Shown here in pieces: positions 44,654 through 60,411 of a stretch of 64,000 bases of DNA. The notes under the pieces are model-generated. The model did no database searches. It was not told the DNA's origin and was given only the letters and a program-made list of their open reading frames with translations. The DNA comes from Variovorax sp. S12S4 (lineage in GTDB: Bacteria > Pseudomonadota > Gammaproteobacteria > Burkholderiales > Burkholderiaceae_C). A program made the translations under genes and the position numbers. Location of the stretch: assembly GCF_023195515.1 (NCBI RefSeq), contig NZ_JALPKR020000002.1, positions 2,333,001 through 2,397,000 of the forward strand, written 5' to 3'. Position 1 is the stretch's first letter; every line of letters starts with the position of its first letter.

Positions 44654-45352
44654 ATGTCCAAGATCACCAAGAAGCAAAAAGCGCTCGCAGGCAAGGTCGA
44701 CAGCAACAAGCTGTACCCGCTGGCTGACGCCATCGGCCTCGTGAAGGAAGCCGCCACCGCCAAGTTCGACGAATCGATCGACGTGGCCGTGCAGCTCGGC
44801 ATCGACGCGAAGAAGTCTGACCAGGTCGTGCGTGGCGCCGTCGTGCTCCCCAACGGCACCGGCAAGACCAAGCGCGTGGCTGTGTTCGCCCAAGGCGCCA
44901 AGGCTGAAGAAGCCAAGGCCGCCGGCGCCGACATCGTCGGCATGGACGACCTCGCTGCAATGGTCAAGGCTGGCGACATGCCTTTCGACGTCGTGATTGC
45001 CGCCCCCGACGCGATGCGCGTGGTCGGTACGCTCGGCCAGATCCTCGGCCCGCGCGGCCTGATGCCCAACCCCAAGGTTGGCACCGTGACGCCGGACGTC
45101 GCCACGGCCGTGAAGAACGCCAAGGCTGGCCAGGTTCAGTTCCGCGTCGACAAGGCCGGTATCGTGCACGGCACGATCGGCCGCCGTTCGTTCGACACCG
45201 ACAAGCTGCAGGGCAACCTCGCCGCGCTGATCGACGCTCTGGTCAAGGCCAAGCCGGCGACCAGCAAGGGCGTGTACCTGCGCAAGGTGGCTGTTTCGTC
45301 GACCATGGGTCTGGGTGTCCGCGTGGATACGCAAACCATCTCGGCGAGCTAA
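44654..45352 (+). CDS. rplA: 50S ribosomal protein L1
   Basis: A 232-residue L1 that binds 23S rRNA and usually represses its own operon at the rplK leader. [55 protein letters not shown] and GTIGRRSF mark the family. It begins directly at the rplK stop. Confidence 0.99.
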   Translation: MSKITKKQKALAGKVDSNKLYPLADAIGLVKEAATAKFDESIDVAVQLGIDAKKSDQVVRGAVVLPNGTGKTKRVAVFAQGAKAEEAKAAGADIVGMDDLAAMVKAGDMPFDVVIAAPDAMRVVGTLGQILGPRGLMPNPKVGTVTPDVATAVKNAKAGQVQFRVDKAGIVHGTIGRRSFDTDKLQGNLAALIDALVKAKPATSKGVYLRKVAVSSTMGLGVRVDTQTISAS

Positions 45353-45598
45353 AGAGATTTGCCCGGCTCTGAAAAGAGCAGGGCGAATGTGGTGGGTCGC
45401 GGCAGCTTCGGTTGCCGCGAGCCATCCAAGACCGCTGGTGTGCAGGGCGCTGCACTTAATCGCCGGATCGATCCTTCCGGTATCCAGCGCAGATGGCGAC
45501 CCCACTGCAAGGAATTTGATTTTTGTTCCTGACAGTTGGTCGCTGCATGAAGCGCGATCCGAGGCCCCGGCCGAAGGTCGCATTAAAAGGAGTAGACC
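45353..45598 (+). promoter_or_regulatory. Leader region of rplJ
   Basis: A 246-base gap between rplA and rplJ. By position it should carry the rplJ promoter and the L10(L12)4 binding site used for autoregulation. I cannot fold it by eye and see no clear terminator. The AGGAGTAGACC site before the TTG start of rplJ is good. Confidence 0.4.
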
Positions 45599-46132
45599 TT
45601 GAGTCTGAATCGCAGTGAGAAAGAAGCGGTCATCAGTGATGTGACCAGCCTCGCCGCTAAAGCTCAAACGCTCGTGATGGCGGAATACCGTGGCATCACG
45701 GTTGCCGATATGACCAAACTGCGCACCGAAGCTCGCAGCAAGGGTGTGACTCTCAGCGTGTTGAAGAACACGCTGGCACGCCGTGCTGTTGCTGGTAGCG
45801 CATTCGAAGTCGTCGGTGACCAGATGACCGGTCCGCTGATCTACGGCTTTTCCGAAGACGCAGTGGCCGCCGCCAAGGTGGTGGCCGACTTCGCGAAGAC
45901 CAACGACAAGTTGGTGATTCGCGGTGGCGCGTTTGGCGGCAAGGTCCTGGACGTCGAGGGCGTGAAGCAACTGGCCAACATCCCTTCCAAGGAAGTGCTG
46001 TTGTCGCAATTGCTGGGCTTGATGCAATCCCCGATCTCTCGTACCGCCCGCGTGCTCGCGGCGCTGGCCGAGAAGCGCGGTGGTGGCGAAGCTGCACCCG
46101 CCGATGCACCGGCAGAAGCGCAGGCCGCTTGA
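45599..46132 (+). CDS. rplJ: 50S ribosomal protein L10
   Basis: A 177-residue L10 that holds L7/L12 dimers on the ribosome. [23 protein letters not shown] [16 protein letters not shown] and [16 protein letters not shown] are the family start. The alanine-rich C-terminal helix binds L7/L12. It starts with TTG after a strong AGGAGT site. Confidence 0.98.
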   Translation: MSLNRSEKEAVISDVTSLAAKAQTLVMAEYRGITVADMTKLRTEARSKGVTLSVLKNTLARRAVAGSAFEVVGDQMTGPLIYGFSEDAVAAAKVVADFAKTNDKLVIRGGAFGGKVLDVEGVKQLANIPSKEVLLSQLLGLMQSPISRTARVLAALAEKRGGGEAAPADAPAEAQAA

Positions 46133-46175
46133 GCCTTGCGTTTGAAATATTCAACCCAATTGTTAGGAAACAAAA

Positions 46176-46553
<378 letters not shown>

Positions 46554-46569
46554 TTCAGACCCCCTAGAG

Positions 46570-46604
46570 GGCTGGAGGTGCCTGAAAAGGCCCTCCAGCC
46601 TTTG
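46570..46604 (+). terminator. Attenuator hairpin between rplL and rpoB
   Basis: GGCTGGAGG (46570-46578) and CCTCCAGCC (46592-46600) form a perfect 9-base stem followed by TTTG. A partial terminator at this place lowers rpoB relative to rplL in many bacteria. The T run is short, so read-through is expected. Confidence 0.75.
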
Positions 46605-46805
46605 CCGCTTTCAGAGCGCACCCAAAAGACGCCGTCTCCATGCGTTTTTTGAGTGTCTTCTGACCCCGACTGCAGAAGACCCCTTGGTTCGGGCGATGTG
46701 CAACGCATCGCTGTCCGCCAACGGCTGGTAGTGGCCAGCCGCCAAGCAGTAGTGCCGCTCGGCATTGCTGACAAGTCGCTGAAGATCTCAAGCTCCGGAG
46801 CTCTC

Positions 46806-49800
46806 ATGGCCCAATCGTCCGCGTACAGTTACACCGAACGCAAGCGCATCCGAAAAAGTTTCGGTAACCGCGACAGCGTCGTCGAAATCCCCTACCTGCT
46901 GCAGATGCAGAAAGACGCGTACACCGCGTTCCTGCAAGCCGGCATTCCGCCCAAACAACGCACCGTCGAAGGCCTGCAGGCCGCGTTCGACGCAGCCTTC
47001 CCGATCGTCTCGCACAATGGTTTTGTCGAGATGAAGTTCCTCGAGTACAACCTCGCGAAGCCGGCTTTCGACGTGCGCGAATGCCAGACCCGCGGTCTGA
47101 CGTTCGCCTCGGCCGTGCGCGCCAAGGTGCAGCTCATCATCTATGACCGCGAGTCGTCGACGTCGCAGTCGAAGGTGGTCAAGGAAGTGAAGGAACAAGA
47201 GGTCTACATGGGCGAAGTGCCGCTCATGACCGAAAAGGGCTCGTTCATCATCAACGGCACCGAGCGCGTGATCGTCTCGCAGCTGCACCGTTCGCCCGGC
47301 GTGTTCTTCGAACACGACAAGGGCAAGACGCACAGCTCGGGCAAGCTGCTGTTCTCGGCCCGCGTGATTCCCTACCGCGGCTCGTGGCTCGACTTCGAGT
47401 TCGACCCGAAGGACATGCTGTACTTCCGCGTCGACCGTCGCCGCAAGATGCCCGTGACGATCCTGCTGAAGGCCATCGGCCTGAACCCGGAATCGATCCT
47501 CGCGAACTTCTTCGTGAACGACAACTTCCGCCTGATGGACAGCGGTGCGCAGATGGAATTCGTTCCCGAGCGCCTGCGCGGCGAAGTCGCGCGCTTCGAC
47601 ATCACCGACAAGTCGGGCAAGGTCGTGGTCGCCAAGGACAAGCGCGTGACCGCGCGCCACACGCGTGAACTCGAGCAGTCGGGCACCACGCACATCAGCG
47701 TGCCGGAAGACTTCCTGGTCGGCCGCGTCATCGCGCGCAACATCGTCGACGCCGATTCCGGCGAAATCCTGGCCAAGGCCAACGACGAGCTGACCGAAGC
47801 GCTGCTGAAGAAGCTGCGCACGGCCGGCGTGCAAGACATCCAGGTGATCTACACCAACGAACTCGACCAGGGCGCGTACATCTCGCAAACCCTGCGCATC
47901 GACGAAACGGTGGACGAGTTTGCAGCGCGCGTGGCCATCTACCGCATGATGCGCCCCGGCGAGCCGCCGACGGAAGACGCCGTGCAGGCGCTGTTTCAGC
48001 GCCTGTTCTACAACCCGGACACGTACGACCTGTCGCGCGTCGGCCGCATGAAGTTCAACGCCAAGGTCGGCCGCGACGAATCGACCGGCCCGATGGTGCT
48101 GACCAACGAAGACATCCTGGCCGTGGTCAAGATCCTCGTTGACCTGCGCAACGGCAACGGCGAAGTCGACGACATCGACCACCTGGGCAACCGCCGCGTG
48201 CGCTGCGTCGGCGAGCTGGCCGAAAACCAGTACCGCACCGGCCTCGCCCGTATCGAGAAGGCCGTGAAGGAACGTCTGGGCCAGGCCGAGCAAGAGCCGC
48301 TGATGCCGCACGACCTGATCAACAGCAAGCCGATCTCGGCCGCGCTGAAGGAATTCTTCGGTGCCTCGCAGCTGTCGCAGTTCATGGACCAGACGAACCC
48401 GCTGTCCGAAATCACCCACAAGCGCCGCGTGTCGGCCCTTGGCCCGGGTGGTCTGACGCGTGAACGTGCAGGCTTCGAAGTGCGCGACGTGCACGTGACC
48501 CATTACGGCCGCGTGTGCCCGATCGAAACGCCTGAAGGCCCGAACATCGGCCTGATCAACTCGCTGGCCCTGTACGCCCGTCTGAACGAATACGGCTTCA
48601 TCGAGACGCCGTACCGCCGCGTGGTGGATGGCAAGGTCACGATGGATATCGACTACCTGTCGGCCATCGAAGAAGGCAAGTACGTCATTGCCCAGGCCAA
48701 TGCGGTGCTGGATAAGGACGGCAAGCTGATCGGCGACCTGGTCTCCGCGCGTGAAGCCGGCGAATCGATCCTGGTGGGCGCAGAGCGCGTCCAGTACATG
48801 GACGTGTCGCCCGCGCAGATCGTGTCGGTGGCCGCCTCGCTCGTGCCGTTCCTCGAGCACGACGATGCGAACCGCGCGCTGATGGGCGCCAACATGCAGC
48901 GCCAGGCCGTGCCTGTGCTGCGCCCTGAAAAGCCGATCGTCGGTACCGGTATCGAGCGCGTTTCCGCGGTCGACTCGGGTACCGTGGTCACGGCCACCCG
49001 TGGCGGTATCGTCGATTACGTCGACGCGACCCGCATCGTGGTGCGCGTGAACGACGCCGAAGCGGCTGCAGGTGAAGTCGGTGTGGACATCTACAACCTG
49101 ATCAAGTATCAGCGTTCGAACCAGAACACCAACATCCACCAGCGTCCGATCGTCAAGCGCGGCGACAAGATCGCCAAGGGCGACGTGGTGGCCGACGGCG
49201 CATCGACCGACCTCGGCGAACTGGCTCTCGGCCAGAACATGCTGATCGCGTTCATGCCCTGGAACGGCTACAACTTCGAAGACTCGATCCTGATCTCGGA
49301 ACGCGTCGTCGCGGAAGACCGCTACACCTCGATCCACATCGAGGAACTGGTGGTGATGGCTCGCGACACCAAGCTGGGTGCCGAAGAAATCACGCGCGAC
49401 ATTCCGAACCTGGCCGAGCAGCAGCTCAACCGCCTCGACGAATCCGGCATCATCTATGTCGGCGCCGAAGTGCAGCCGGGCGACACGCTGGTGGGCAAGG
49501 TCACGCCGAAGGGCGAGACCACGCTCACGCCTGAAGAGAAGCTGCTTCGCGCCATCTTCGGCGAGAAGGCTTCCGACGTGAAAGACACCTCGCTGCGCGT
49601 GGACCAGGGCTCGCAAGGCACCGTGATCGACGTGCAGGTGTTCACCCGCGAAGGCATCACGCGCGACAAGCGCGCCCAGCAGATCATCGACGACGAGCTC
49701 AAGCGCTTCCGCCTCGACCTGAACGACCAGCTTCGCATCGTCGAAGCCGACGCGTTCGACCGTATCGAGAAGCTGCTGACCGGCAAGGTTGCCAACGGCG

Positions 49801-50930
49801 GCCCGAACAAGCTGGCCAAGGGCACCAAGCTCGACAAGGCTTACCTGTCATCGGTCGAGAAGTTCCACTGGTTCGACATCCGTCCGGCGGACGACGAAGT
49901 GGCAACGCAGCTCGAGTCGATCAAGAACTCGCTGGAGCAGACGCGCCACAGCTTCGACCTCGCGTTCGAAGAAAAGCGCAAGAAGCTCACGCAGGGCGAC
50001 GAGCTGCCCGCGGGCGTGCTCAAGATGGTCAAGGTCTACCTGGCCGTCAAGCGCCGCCTGCAGCCCGGCGACAAGATGGCCGGCCGCCACGGCAACAAGG
50101 GTGTGGTGTCGAAGATCGTTCCGGTCGAAGACATGCCTCACATGGCCGACGGCACGCCGTGCGACATCTGCCTGAATCCGCTGGGCGTGCCTTCGCGGAT
50201 GAACGTGGGCCAGGTGCTCGAAGTGCACCTGGGCTGGGCCGGCAAGGGCATCGGCCAGCGCATCGGCGACCTGCTGCAGCAAGAGGCCAAGGTGGCCGAG
50301 CTGCGCAAGTTCATGGAGCAGCTGTACAACGGCTCGGGCCGCAAGGAAGACCTGAGCAAGCTGAGCGACACCGACGTGCTCGAAATGGCAGCCAACCTGC
50401 AGAGCGGCGCGACCTTCGCCACGCCGGTGTTCGACGGCGCCTCGGAAGAAGAAATCCGCGGCATGCTGAAGCTCGCCTACCCGGACGACATCGCCAAGCT
50501 CAAGGGCCTGACCGACACCCGTACCCAGGCGTACCTGTTCGACGGCCGCACCGGCGACCAGTTCGAGCGTCCCGTCACCGTCGGCTACATGCACTTCCTG
50601 AAGCTGCATCACCTGGTGGACGACAAGATGCACGCCCGTTCGACCGGCCCGTACTCGCTCGTCACGCAGCAACCGCTGGGCGGCAAGGCGCAATTCGGCG
50701 GCCAGCGTTTCGGTGAAATGGAAGTGTGGGCGCTGGAAGCTTACGGCGCCGCCTACGTCCTGCAGGAAATGCTGACCGTGAAGTCCGACGACGTGCAAGG
50801 CCGTACCAAGGTGTACGAAAGCATCGTCAAGGGCGAACACACGATCGAAGCCGGCATGCCGGAGTCGTTCAACGTGCTGGTCAAGGAAATCCGTTCGCTG
50901 GGTCTCGACATCGAGCTCGAGCGTTCGTAA
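46806..50930 (+). CDS. rpoB: RNA polymerase beta subunit
   Basis: A 1374-residue beta subunit, the full family length. The start is the ATG at 46806 ([19 protein letters not shown]); the frame is open upstream but unlike rpoB. The rifampicin-binding cluster reads [20 protein letters not shown] then [12 protein letters not shown], with the usual sensitive-type D, H and S residues, so no common resistance change is seen. The C-terminal [15 protein letters not shown] and [11 protein letters not shown] and the flap are intact. It follows the attenuator and precedes rpoC by 21 bases. Confidence 0.99.
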   Translation: MAQSSAYSYTERKRIRKSFGNRDSVVEIPYLLQMQKDAYTAFLQAGIPPKQRTVEGLQAAFDAAFPIVSHNGFVEMKFLEYNLAKPAFDVRECQTRGLTFASAVRAKVQLIIYDRESSTSQSKVVKEVKEQEVYMGEVPLMTEKGSFIINGTERVIVSQLHRSPGVFFEHDKGKTHSSGKLLFSARVIPYRGSWLDFEFDPKDMLYFRVDRRRKMPVTILLKAIGLNPESILANFFVNDNFRLMDSGAQMEFVPERLRGEVARFDITDKSGKVVVAKDKRVTARHTRELEQSGTTHISVPEDFLVGRVIARNIVDADSGEILAKANDELTEALLKKLRTAGVQDIQVIYTNELDQGAYISQTLRIDETVDEFAARVAIYRMMRPGEPPTEDAVQALFQRLFYNPDTYDLSRVGRMKFNAKVGRDESTGPMVLTNEDILAVVKILVDLRNGNGEVDDIDHLGNRRVRCVGELAENQYRTGLARIEKAVKERLGQAEQEPLMPHDLINSKPISAALKEFFGASQLSQFMDQTNPLSEITHKRRVSALGPGGLTRERAGFEVRDVHVTHYGRVCPIETPEGPNIGLINSLALYARLNEYGFIETPYRRVVDGKVTMDIDYLSAIEEGKYVIAQANAVLDKDGKLIGDLVSAREAGESILVGAERVQYMDVSPAQIVSVAASLVPFLEHDDANRALMGANMQRQAVPVLRPEKPIVGTGIERVSAVDSGTVVTATRGGIVDYVDATRIVVRVNDAEAAAGEVGVDIYNLIKYQRSNQNTNIHQRPIVKRGDKIAKGDVVADGASTDLGELALGQNMLIAFMPWNGYNFEDSILISERVVAEDRYTSIHIEELVVMARDTKLGAEEITRDIPNLAEQQLNRLDESGIIYVGAEVQPGDTLVGKVTPKGETTLTPEEKLLRAIFGEKASDVKDTSLRVDQGSQGTVIDVQVFTREGITRDKRAQQIIDDELKRFRLDLNDQLRIVEADAFDRIEKLLTGKVANGGPNKLAKGTKLDKAYLSSVEKFHWFDIRPADDEVATQLESIKNSLEQTRHSFDLAFEEKRKKLTQGDELPAGVLKMVKVYLAVKRRLQPGDKMAGRHGNKGVVSKIVPVEDMPHMADGTPCDICLNPLGVPSRMNVGQVLEVHLGWAGKGIGQRIGDLLQQEAKVAELRKFMEQLYNGSGRKEDLSKLSDTDVLEMAANLQSGATFATPVFDGASEEEIRGMLKLAYPDDIAKLKGLTDTRTQAYLFDGRTGDQFERPVTVGYMHFLKLHHLVDDKMHARSTGPYSLVTQQPLGGKAQFGGQRFGEMEVWALEAYGAAYVLQEMLTVKSDDVQGRTKVYESIVKGEHTIEAGMPESFNVLVKEIRSLGLDIELERS

Positions 50931-50951
50931 TCAGAAGAGGGAAAGAGTCAC

Positions 50952-55181
<4,230 letters not shown>

Positions 55182-55215
55182 ACGGCTAGCATCACCGGTC
55201 ATGACCGGTATCCGA

Positions 55216-55250
55216 CGCCCCCCGACCGCTTCCGGTTGGGGGGCGTTTTT
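55216..55250 (+). terminator. Rho-independent terminator of the rpoBC operon
   Basis: CGCCCCCCGACC (55216-55227) pairs with GGTTGGGGGGCG (55234-55245) with one G-U-type mismatch. The five T residues at 55246-55250 complete the signal, 35 bases after rpoC. Confidence 0.93.
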
Positions 55251-55280
55251 CTTTGAGCTTTCCATGAGACGTTTTTGTCG

Positions 55281-55902
55281 ATGAGCGTATTGCCCGACTC
55301 GCTGGCCGGCTGGATCGCCACCGCGGTGCTGTTGTTCTGGTTCGTGGGCGCCTACAACCGGCTGGTGCGCCTGCGCGCGGCCGTGCTCCAGGCCTATGCC
55401 ACGCTCGACGCGGCGCTGCGAAAGCAGCTCGACTTCGTTCAGGCCAGCATCACGGCCACGGCGCAGAAGGACGCGCCGCCGGACAGCCTGTCTTCGTCGG
55501 TGGCGCCGCTGCAGGCCGCCACCACCCAGCTTGCCTCGGTACTCGGTGCAACCCGGCTGCGTCCGCTGGACCCGGGTGCCATGGCCGCGCTGGCCACGGC
55601 GCTGCAGGTGCTGATCAACGCATGGCAGCGCCAGCATCCGGACGCAGCGGTCACCGTGTTCGATGCGGACGGCACGCTCTCGCGGCCCGCGCCGCTGCTG
55701 TCGGCCGGAATCGGTGCGCGCTGAGGTCGCACTGCCCGGTGCGGTCGAGCCCATGGCATGGCCCGAGCCTTCGGCCTCGGCGGAAATTGCGCGCAGCCAG
55801 TTCAACGTGGCGGTAGGCCAGTACAACGCCGCAATCGTCCAGTTCCCGGCCTTGCTGGTGGCATGGTTGGTGCGTTTGCGTCCTGCCGCGCCTCTGCTCT
55901 GA
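55281..55902 (+). pseudogene. LemA-like membrane protein, frame broken near 55700
   Basis: A short membrane-anchored protein of LemA type: an N-terminal membrane helix (LAGWIATAVLLFWFVGAYNR), then the family segment VRLRAAVLQAYATLDAALRK. As written, the frame ends at 55724. The typical LemA C-terminus (SAEIARSQFNVAVGQYNAAI, VQFPALLVAWLVRLRP) lies one base further on and ends at 55902. Unlike the other breaks in this window, this one needs a base removed (or two added) near 55695-55705. It may be a real lesion or a sequence error. The start ATG at 55281 is preferred over TTG at 55275. Confidence 0.62.
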
Positions 55903-55984
55903 GGCCGGCTGCGCGAAGTCGTATTTTTTTCTTAGAGCCTGTGCGGCGCTGTGCGTCACGCGGGCCCGTTACCATCGCCCCAAC

Positions 55985-57358
55985 TTGCCAGAACTATCTT
56001 CCGATCATCCAGGCGGCAGCGCCCCGCTGCTGCAACCGCCGTTGTGGCGCCAACTGCAATTGACAGCGGTGGCGCTCGCGTCGATTCGCGCCGGCAGCTC
56101 GGGCACCGTCGCCTTCGAATCCGTGGAGCCCGCCATGCGCCCCGGCGTGCAGGCGCTCGGCTTTCAGGTGCTGCGCTGGCTCGGCCGCGCCGAAGCCCTA
56201 CGCCGCCACCTGGCCAAGCGCACGCCGCCGCCGCTGCCCGACGCCTTGCTGTGCACCGCGCTGGCGCTGGCCTGGGATGCGCAGCATGCGCCGTACGAAC
56301 CCTTCACCCTGGTCGACCAGGCCGTGGAGGCCGCCAAGCGCAACCCGGCCACGCGTGCGCAGGCGAGCTTCATCAACGCCTGCCTGCGCCGCTTTCTGCG
56401 GGAGCGCGACGAGCTCGTGGCTGCGACCGACCATGAGCCGGTGGCGCAGTGGAACCATCCGCGCTGGTGGATCGAGCGGCTCAAGCGCGACCATCCGCGC
56501 GACTGGCAGCGCGTGCTCACCGCCGACAACGCACACGCGCCGATGACCCTGCGCGTGAATGTGCAGAAGACCACCGTTCCTGCCTATCAGCTGGCGCTCG
56601 AAGCGATCGGCCTGGAGTCCGTTCGCGTAGGGGCGTCCGGCCTGCAACTGGCGCGTGCCCGGCCGGTGCAGCAACTGCCCGGCTTTGCCGACGGTGATTG
56701 CTCGGTGCAGGATGCCGCTGCGCAAATGGCGGCGCCGCTGTTGCTCGAAGGCCTGCTGCCCACCGACGGCACTGCGCCGCTGCGAGTGCTCGATGCCTGC
56801 GCCGCTCCGGGCGGCAAGACGGCCCACCTGCTCGAGGTGGGCGGCCCCGGCGCCATCGAGGTCACGGCTCTTGAGGTGGACCCTGTTCGCAGCCGCCGCA
56901 TCGACGAGACCCTGAGCCGGCTTGGACTGACCGCTAAAGTAGTAGTGGCCGATGCCGCGCGCCCCTCCGCGTGGTGGGACGGCAGGCCCTTCGACGCCAT
57001 CCTGCTCGATGCGCCCTGCACGGCCTCGGGCATTGTCCGGCGCCACCCCGACGTGCGCTGGCTGCGCCGCGAGAGCGACACGGGCCAGCTCGCGGTGCAG
57101 CAGGCCGCGCTGTTGGCGGCGCTCTGGCCCCTGGTTCGGCCCGGCGGCCGGCTGCTCTATTGCACCTGCTCGGTGTTCCGCGAAGAGGGTTCGCAACAAA
57201 TCGATGCGTTTCTTGCGCACAACACCAACGCCCGATTGAAGGCATCGCCAGGCCATTTGCTCCCCCAAAGCGGGGCGAATGCCCGCGCCGTCCCGGACAA
57301 TCCCTCAGGTGATCACGACGGCTTCTTCTACGCCCTGCTTGAAAAACGTCCCGGTTAA
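55985..57358 (+). CDS. rsmB: 16S rRNA m5C967 methyltransferase
   Basis: A 457-residue SAM-dependent RNA methyltransferase. The N-terminal ~150 residues form the NusB-like RNA-binding domain (LAWDAQHAPYEPFTLVDQAV...NPATRAQASFINACLRRFL). The catalytic part has the SAM site LDACAAPGGKTAHLLEVG near residue 268, LLDAPCTASGIVRRHPDVRW with one of the two Cys, and YCTCSVFREEG with the other. TTG at 55985 is the likely start. Its last bases overlap the start of the DUF4390 gene. Confidence 0.93.
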   Translation: MPELSSDHPGGSAPLLQPPLWRQLQLTAVALASIRAGSSGTVAFESVEPAMRPGVQALGFQVLRWLGRAEALRRHLAKRTPPPLPDALLCTALALAWDAQHAPYEPFTLVDQAVEAAKRNPATRAQASFINACLRRFLRERDELVAATDHEPVAQWNHPRWWIERLKRDHPRDWQRVLTADNAHAPMTLRVNVQKTTVPAYQLALEAIGLESVRVGASGLQLARARPVQQLPGFADGDCSVQDAAAQMAAPLLLEGLLPTDGTAPLRVLDACAAPGGKTAHLLEVGGPGAIEVTALEVDPVRSRRIDETLSRLGLTAKVVVADAARPSAWWDGRPFDAILLDAPCTASGIVRRHPDVRWLRRESDTGQLAVQQAALLAALWPLVRPGGRLLYCTCSVFREEGSQQIDAFLAHNTNARLKASPGHLLPQSGANARAVPDNPSGDHDGFFYALLEKRPG

Positions 57359-57992
57359 AACTTGGGGTCGGCGCGGCTTGGCGCAGATGGCGGCGCTGCT
57401 GCTGGCGGTGGTGATGGTCACGCTGCTGGGCTGGCTGCCCCTGACCGCCGCGGCGCAAGGGCGCAGCGGCCCTTCGGTCACCCAGATGCGCCTCGAGCAA
57501 GCGGACGACGGCGTCTACCTCACGGCGGCCGTGCAATTCGAGCTGCCCTCGCTGGTCGAAGAGGTGCTCGACAAGGGCATTGCGATCTACTTCGTGGCCG
57601 AGGCCGAGGTCTTTCAGGAGCGCTGGTACTGGACCGACCGCAAGGTCGCCCAGGTCACGCGCCATATGCGGCTTGCCTACCAGCCGCTCACGCGCCGCTG
57701 GCGGCTCAACGTGTCGCCGGTGCCGATCACCGGCACGGCCGGGTTCGGCGTTTCGCTGAACCAGAACTTCGACAGCCTTTCCGACGCCATGGACGCCGTC
57801 AAGCGCGTCGGCCGGCTGCGGCTGGGCGATGTGTCCGACATCGGCGACGAAGCGCAGCACCAAGTCGTGTTCCGCTTCCGGCTCGACACCTCGCAGCTGC
57901 CGCGCCCGTTCCAGATCGGCGTGGTCGGGCAGGCGGACTGGAACATCGTCGCCGAGCGCAGCGCCAAGCTGCCGCTGGAGAAGCAGCGGTGA
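57339..57992 (+). CDS. Secreted DUF4390 protein
   Basis: A ~217-residue protein with an N-terminal basic stretch and signal peptide (AQMAALLLAVVMVTLLG...LTAAAQG). The mature part is DUF4390 (VYLTAAVQFELPSLVEEVLD, GIAIYFVAEAEVFQERWYW, RRWRLNVSP). The function of the family is not known. It commonly precedes an NtrY-like kinase in this group of bacteria, as here (ATGA-type overlap of the stop with GTG at 57989). TTG at 57339 keeps the positively charged N-region; ATG at 57387 would cut into the signal peptide. Confidence 0.8.
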   Translation: MKNVPVKTWGRRGLAQMAALLLAVVMVTLLGWLPLTAAAQGRSGPSVTQMRLEQADDGVYLTAAVQFELPSLVEEVLDKGIAIYFVAEAEVFQERWYWTDRKVAQVTRHMRLAYQPLTRRWRLNVSPVPITGTAGFGVSLNQNFDSLSDAMDAVKRVGRLRLGDVSDIGDEAQHQVVFRFRLDTSQLPRPFQIGVVGQADWNIVAERSAKLPLEKQR

Positions 57993-60319
57993 GCACCAAA
58001 CCGCGCAGCGGCGCAGCGGCCACACCCGCCGCTCGCCGCTCGCGCGCGGTCCGCTGGGCCGTGGGCGTGGGCGCCGCGCTGGTCACCGCCATTGGCCTGG
58101 TGCTGATGTTCCTGCTGGCCCAGGCCACCAACAACCGTGCGCTGTACGAGCGTTACTACGTGCGGCTCTTCGGCATCAACGTGGTGGTGGCGGTGCTGCT
58201 GGTGCTGGTCATCGGCTGGGTCGCTTTTCGCCTGCTGCGGCGGTTGCGCCAAGGCAAGTTCGGCAGCCGCCTTCTCATCAAGCTGGCCGCCATCTTCGCG
58301 CTGGTGGGCGTGGTGCCGGGTGCGCTGGTCTATGTGGTGTCTTATCAGTTCGTCGCGCGGTCGATCGAAAGCTGGTTCGATGTCAAGGTCGAGGGCGCGC
58401 TCGATGCCGGCCTCAATCTTGGCCGAGCCACGCTCGATTCGCTTTCCGACGACCTGGCCGCCAAGACCCGCGCGGCCAGCGCGCAGCTTGCACAAGTGCC
58501 CGATGCGAGCGCCGGCCTCGCCCTCGAGCGCATTCGCGACCAGCTGCAGGCCAGCGATGTGGTGCTCTGGACGGGCACCGGGCAGCTCATTGCAGGGGCA
58601 GGCACCTCGCGCTTTCAGCTGAACCCCGAGCGGCCGACCATCCAGCAATTGCGGCAAGTGCGCGCGGATCGGGCCATCGCCCATATCGAAGGTCTCGACG
58701 AAACCGCGGCGCCGGGTGCCAGCCTGCCGCCCGCCACGGTGCGCGCCATTGCCATGGTGCAACGCCCCGGGTTCGACTTCGACACTGCGCCGCGCTTTCT
58801 CCAGGTGACGCAGCCGCTGCCGCCGGCCGTGGTGGCCAATGCGCTTGCCGTGCAAGAGGCCAACCGCGAATACCAGGAGCGTGCCCTGGCTCGCGAGGGC
58901 TTGCGGCGCATGTACATCGGCACGCTCACGCTGAGCCTGTTCCTGGCCGTGTTCGGCGCCGTGTTGCTGGCGGTGCTGTTCGGCAACCAGTTGGCGCGGC
59001 CGCTGCTTGTGCTGGCGGAAGGCGTTCGCCAGGTGGCCGCCGGCGACTTGCGGCCGACCGCCGTGCTGCAAGGCAAGGACGAGCTTGGCGGCCTGACCCG
59101 CTCCTTCGCCGTCATGACCCAGCAGCTGGCCGATGCCCGCGGCGCGGTCGAAAAGACCATGGGCCAGCTCGACGCCGCCCGTGCCAACCTGCAGACCATT
59201 CTGGACAACCTGACTTCGGGCGTGATCGTGCTCGACGCCAAGGGCACCATCCTTTCGACCAACCCCGGCGCCACCCGCGTGCTGCGCGCGCCGCTGGCCG
59301 CCTACGAAGGGCAGCCCCTCGCGCAGGTGCCCGGCCTGGCCGACTTTGGCAACAGCGTGCAACAGCAGTTCGACGAATTCCAGGTCGAGCGCCTGCAGCA
59401 CGGCCTCGACCACTGGCAGCATGCCTTCGAACTGCACGCCACCGGCACCGACCTGCCGCAGCAGGGCAGTGCCATCAACATCGTCGCCCGCGGCGCCGAG
59501 CTGCCCGGCGCCGCGCGGCTGCTGGTGTTCGACGACATCTCCGAAATCGTCTCGGCCCAGCGCGCACAAGCATGGGGCGAGGTCGCGCGCCGCCTGGCCC
59601 ACGAAATCAAGAACCCGCTCACGCCCATCCAACTCTCCGCCGAACGGCTGGAGATGAAGCTATCGGGCAAGGTCGCGCCGCCCGAGCAGGCCGTGCTCGT
59701 CAAGTCGGTCAAGACCATCGTCGACCAGGTTGATGCAATGAAGCGGCTGGTCAATGAGTTCCGCGACTACGCCCGCCTGCCCGCGGCCGACCTCAAGCCC
59801 GTCGACCTGAACGCGCTGCTGACCGACGTGCTCCAGCTGTACAGCGCCGAGAACACGCCCATTGCGCTGCGCTCCGAGCTGGACGAGCGCTGCCCGCCCA
59901 TTCGCGGCGATGCGCAGCAGATCCGCCAGGTCATTCACAACCTGCTGCAAAACGCCCAGGACGCCGCCGAGGCCGCCGCCAGTACCAGCGGCAGGGCAGG
60001 CGAGGTCGTCATTCGCACGCGCCTGGGCGATTCGGGCCAGCGCGTGCGCCTGACCGTGCAGGACAGCGGCCCCGGTTTTGCCGAGAACATTCTCAAGCGC
60101 GCCTTCGAGCCCTACGTCACCACGAAAACAAAAGGTACTGGTTTGGGGCTGGCCGTGGTCAAGAAGATCGCGGACGAGCACGGCGCCCGCATCGAGCTTT
60201 CCAACCGCGTTGTCGATGGGGCTGTAGCGGGGGCGCAAGTCTCGCTATCATTCGCGCTGGCAGGCGAGTCGCAAACAGCGGTCGCTCACACCGAAGATTC
60301 GAAGTCTTCCGCCGCCTGA
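57989..60319 (+). CDS. NtrY-like sensor histidine kinase
   Basis: A 776-residue membrane kinase. Three or four N-terminal membrane helices surround a periplasmic part (VRWAVGVGAALVTAIGLVLM; INVVVAVLLVLVIGWVAFRL). HAMP (near residues 330-385, VLFGNQLARPLLVLAEGVRQ) and PAS (near 395-510, LDNLTSGVIVLDAKGTILS) domains follow. The phospho-acceptor His is in RRLAHEIKNPLTPIQLSAER near residue 535. The ATP site has NLLQNAQDAAE (N box) and DSGPGFAENI, GTGLGLAVVKKI (G boxes). With the NtrX-like regulator downstream it forms a two-component pair. The GTG at 57989 overlaps the DUF4390 stop. Confidence 0.93.
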   Translation: MSTKPRSGAAATPAARRSRAVRWAVGVGAALVTAIGLVLMFLLAQATNNRALYERYYVRLFGINVVVAVLLVLVIGWVAFRLLRRLRQGKFGSRLLIKLAAIFALVGVVPGALVYVVSYQFVARSIESWFDVKVEGALDAGLNLGRATLDSLSDDLAAKTRAASAQLAQVPDASAGLALERIRDQLQASDVVLWTGTGQLIAGAGTSRFQLNPERPTIQQLRQVRADRAIAHIEGLDETAAPGASLPPATVRAIAMVQRPGFDFDTAPRFLQVTQPLPPAVVANALAVQEANREYQERALAREGLRRMYIGTLTLSLFLAVFGAVLLAVLFGNQLARPLLVLAEGVRQVAAGDLRPTAVLQGKDELGGLTRSFAVMTQQLADARGAVEKTMGQLDAARANLQTILDNLTSGVIVLDAKGTILSTNPGATRVLRAPLAAYEGQPLAQVPGLADFGNSVQQQFDEFQVERLQHGLDHWQHAFELHATGTDLPQQGSAINIVARGAELPGAARLLVFDDISEIVSAQRAQAWGEVARRLAHEIKNPLTPIQLSAERLEMKLSGKVAPPEQAVLVKSVKTIVDQVDAMKRLVNEFRDYARLPAADLKPVDLNALLTDVLQLYSAENTPIALRSELDERCPPIRGDAQQIRQVIHNLLQNAQDAAEAAASTSGRAGEVVIRTRLGDSGQRVRLTVQDSGPGFAENILKRAFEPYVTTKTKGTGLGLAVVKKIADEHGARIELSNRVVDGAVAGAQVSLSFALAGESQTAVAHTEDSKSSAA

Positions 60320-60411
60320 GCGCGAAAGAAATCCATTGCGCTCAGTCGATGGATCGGCTGGCGGACCATACACACCATTGCAGACACCGGCGCATACAAC
60401 AAGCAGCACTC

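Noticed and set aside
46653..46805. N-terminal extension of RpoB
   Set aside because: The in-frame upstream codons do not match RpoB and lie in the attenuator region; the ATG at 46806 matches the family start.
46788..49616. A long minus-strand open frame
   Set aside because: It is the antisense shadow of rpoB, favoured by strong codon bias.
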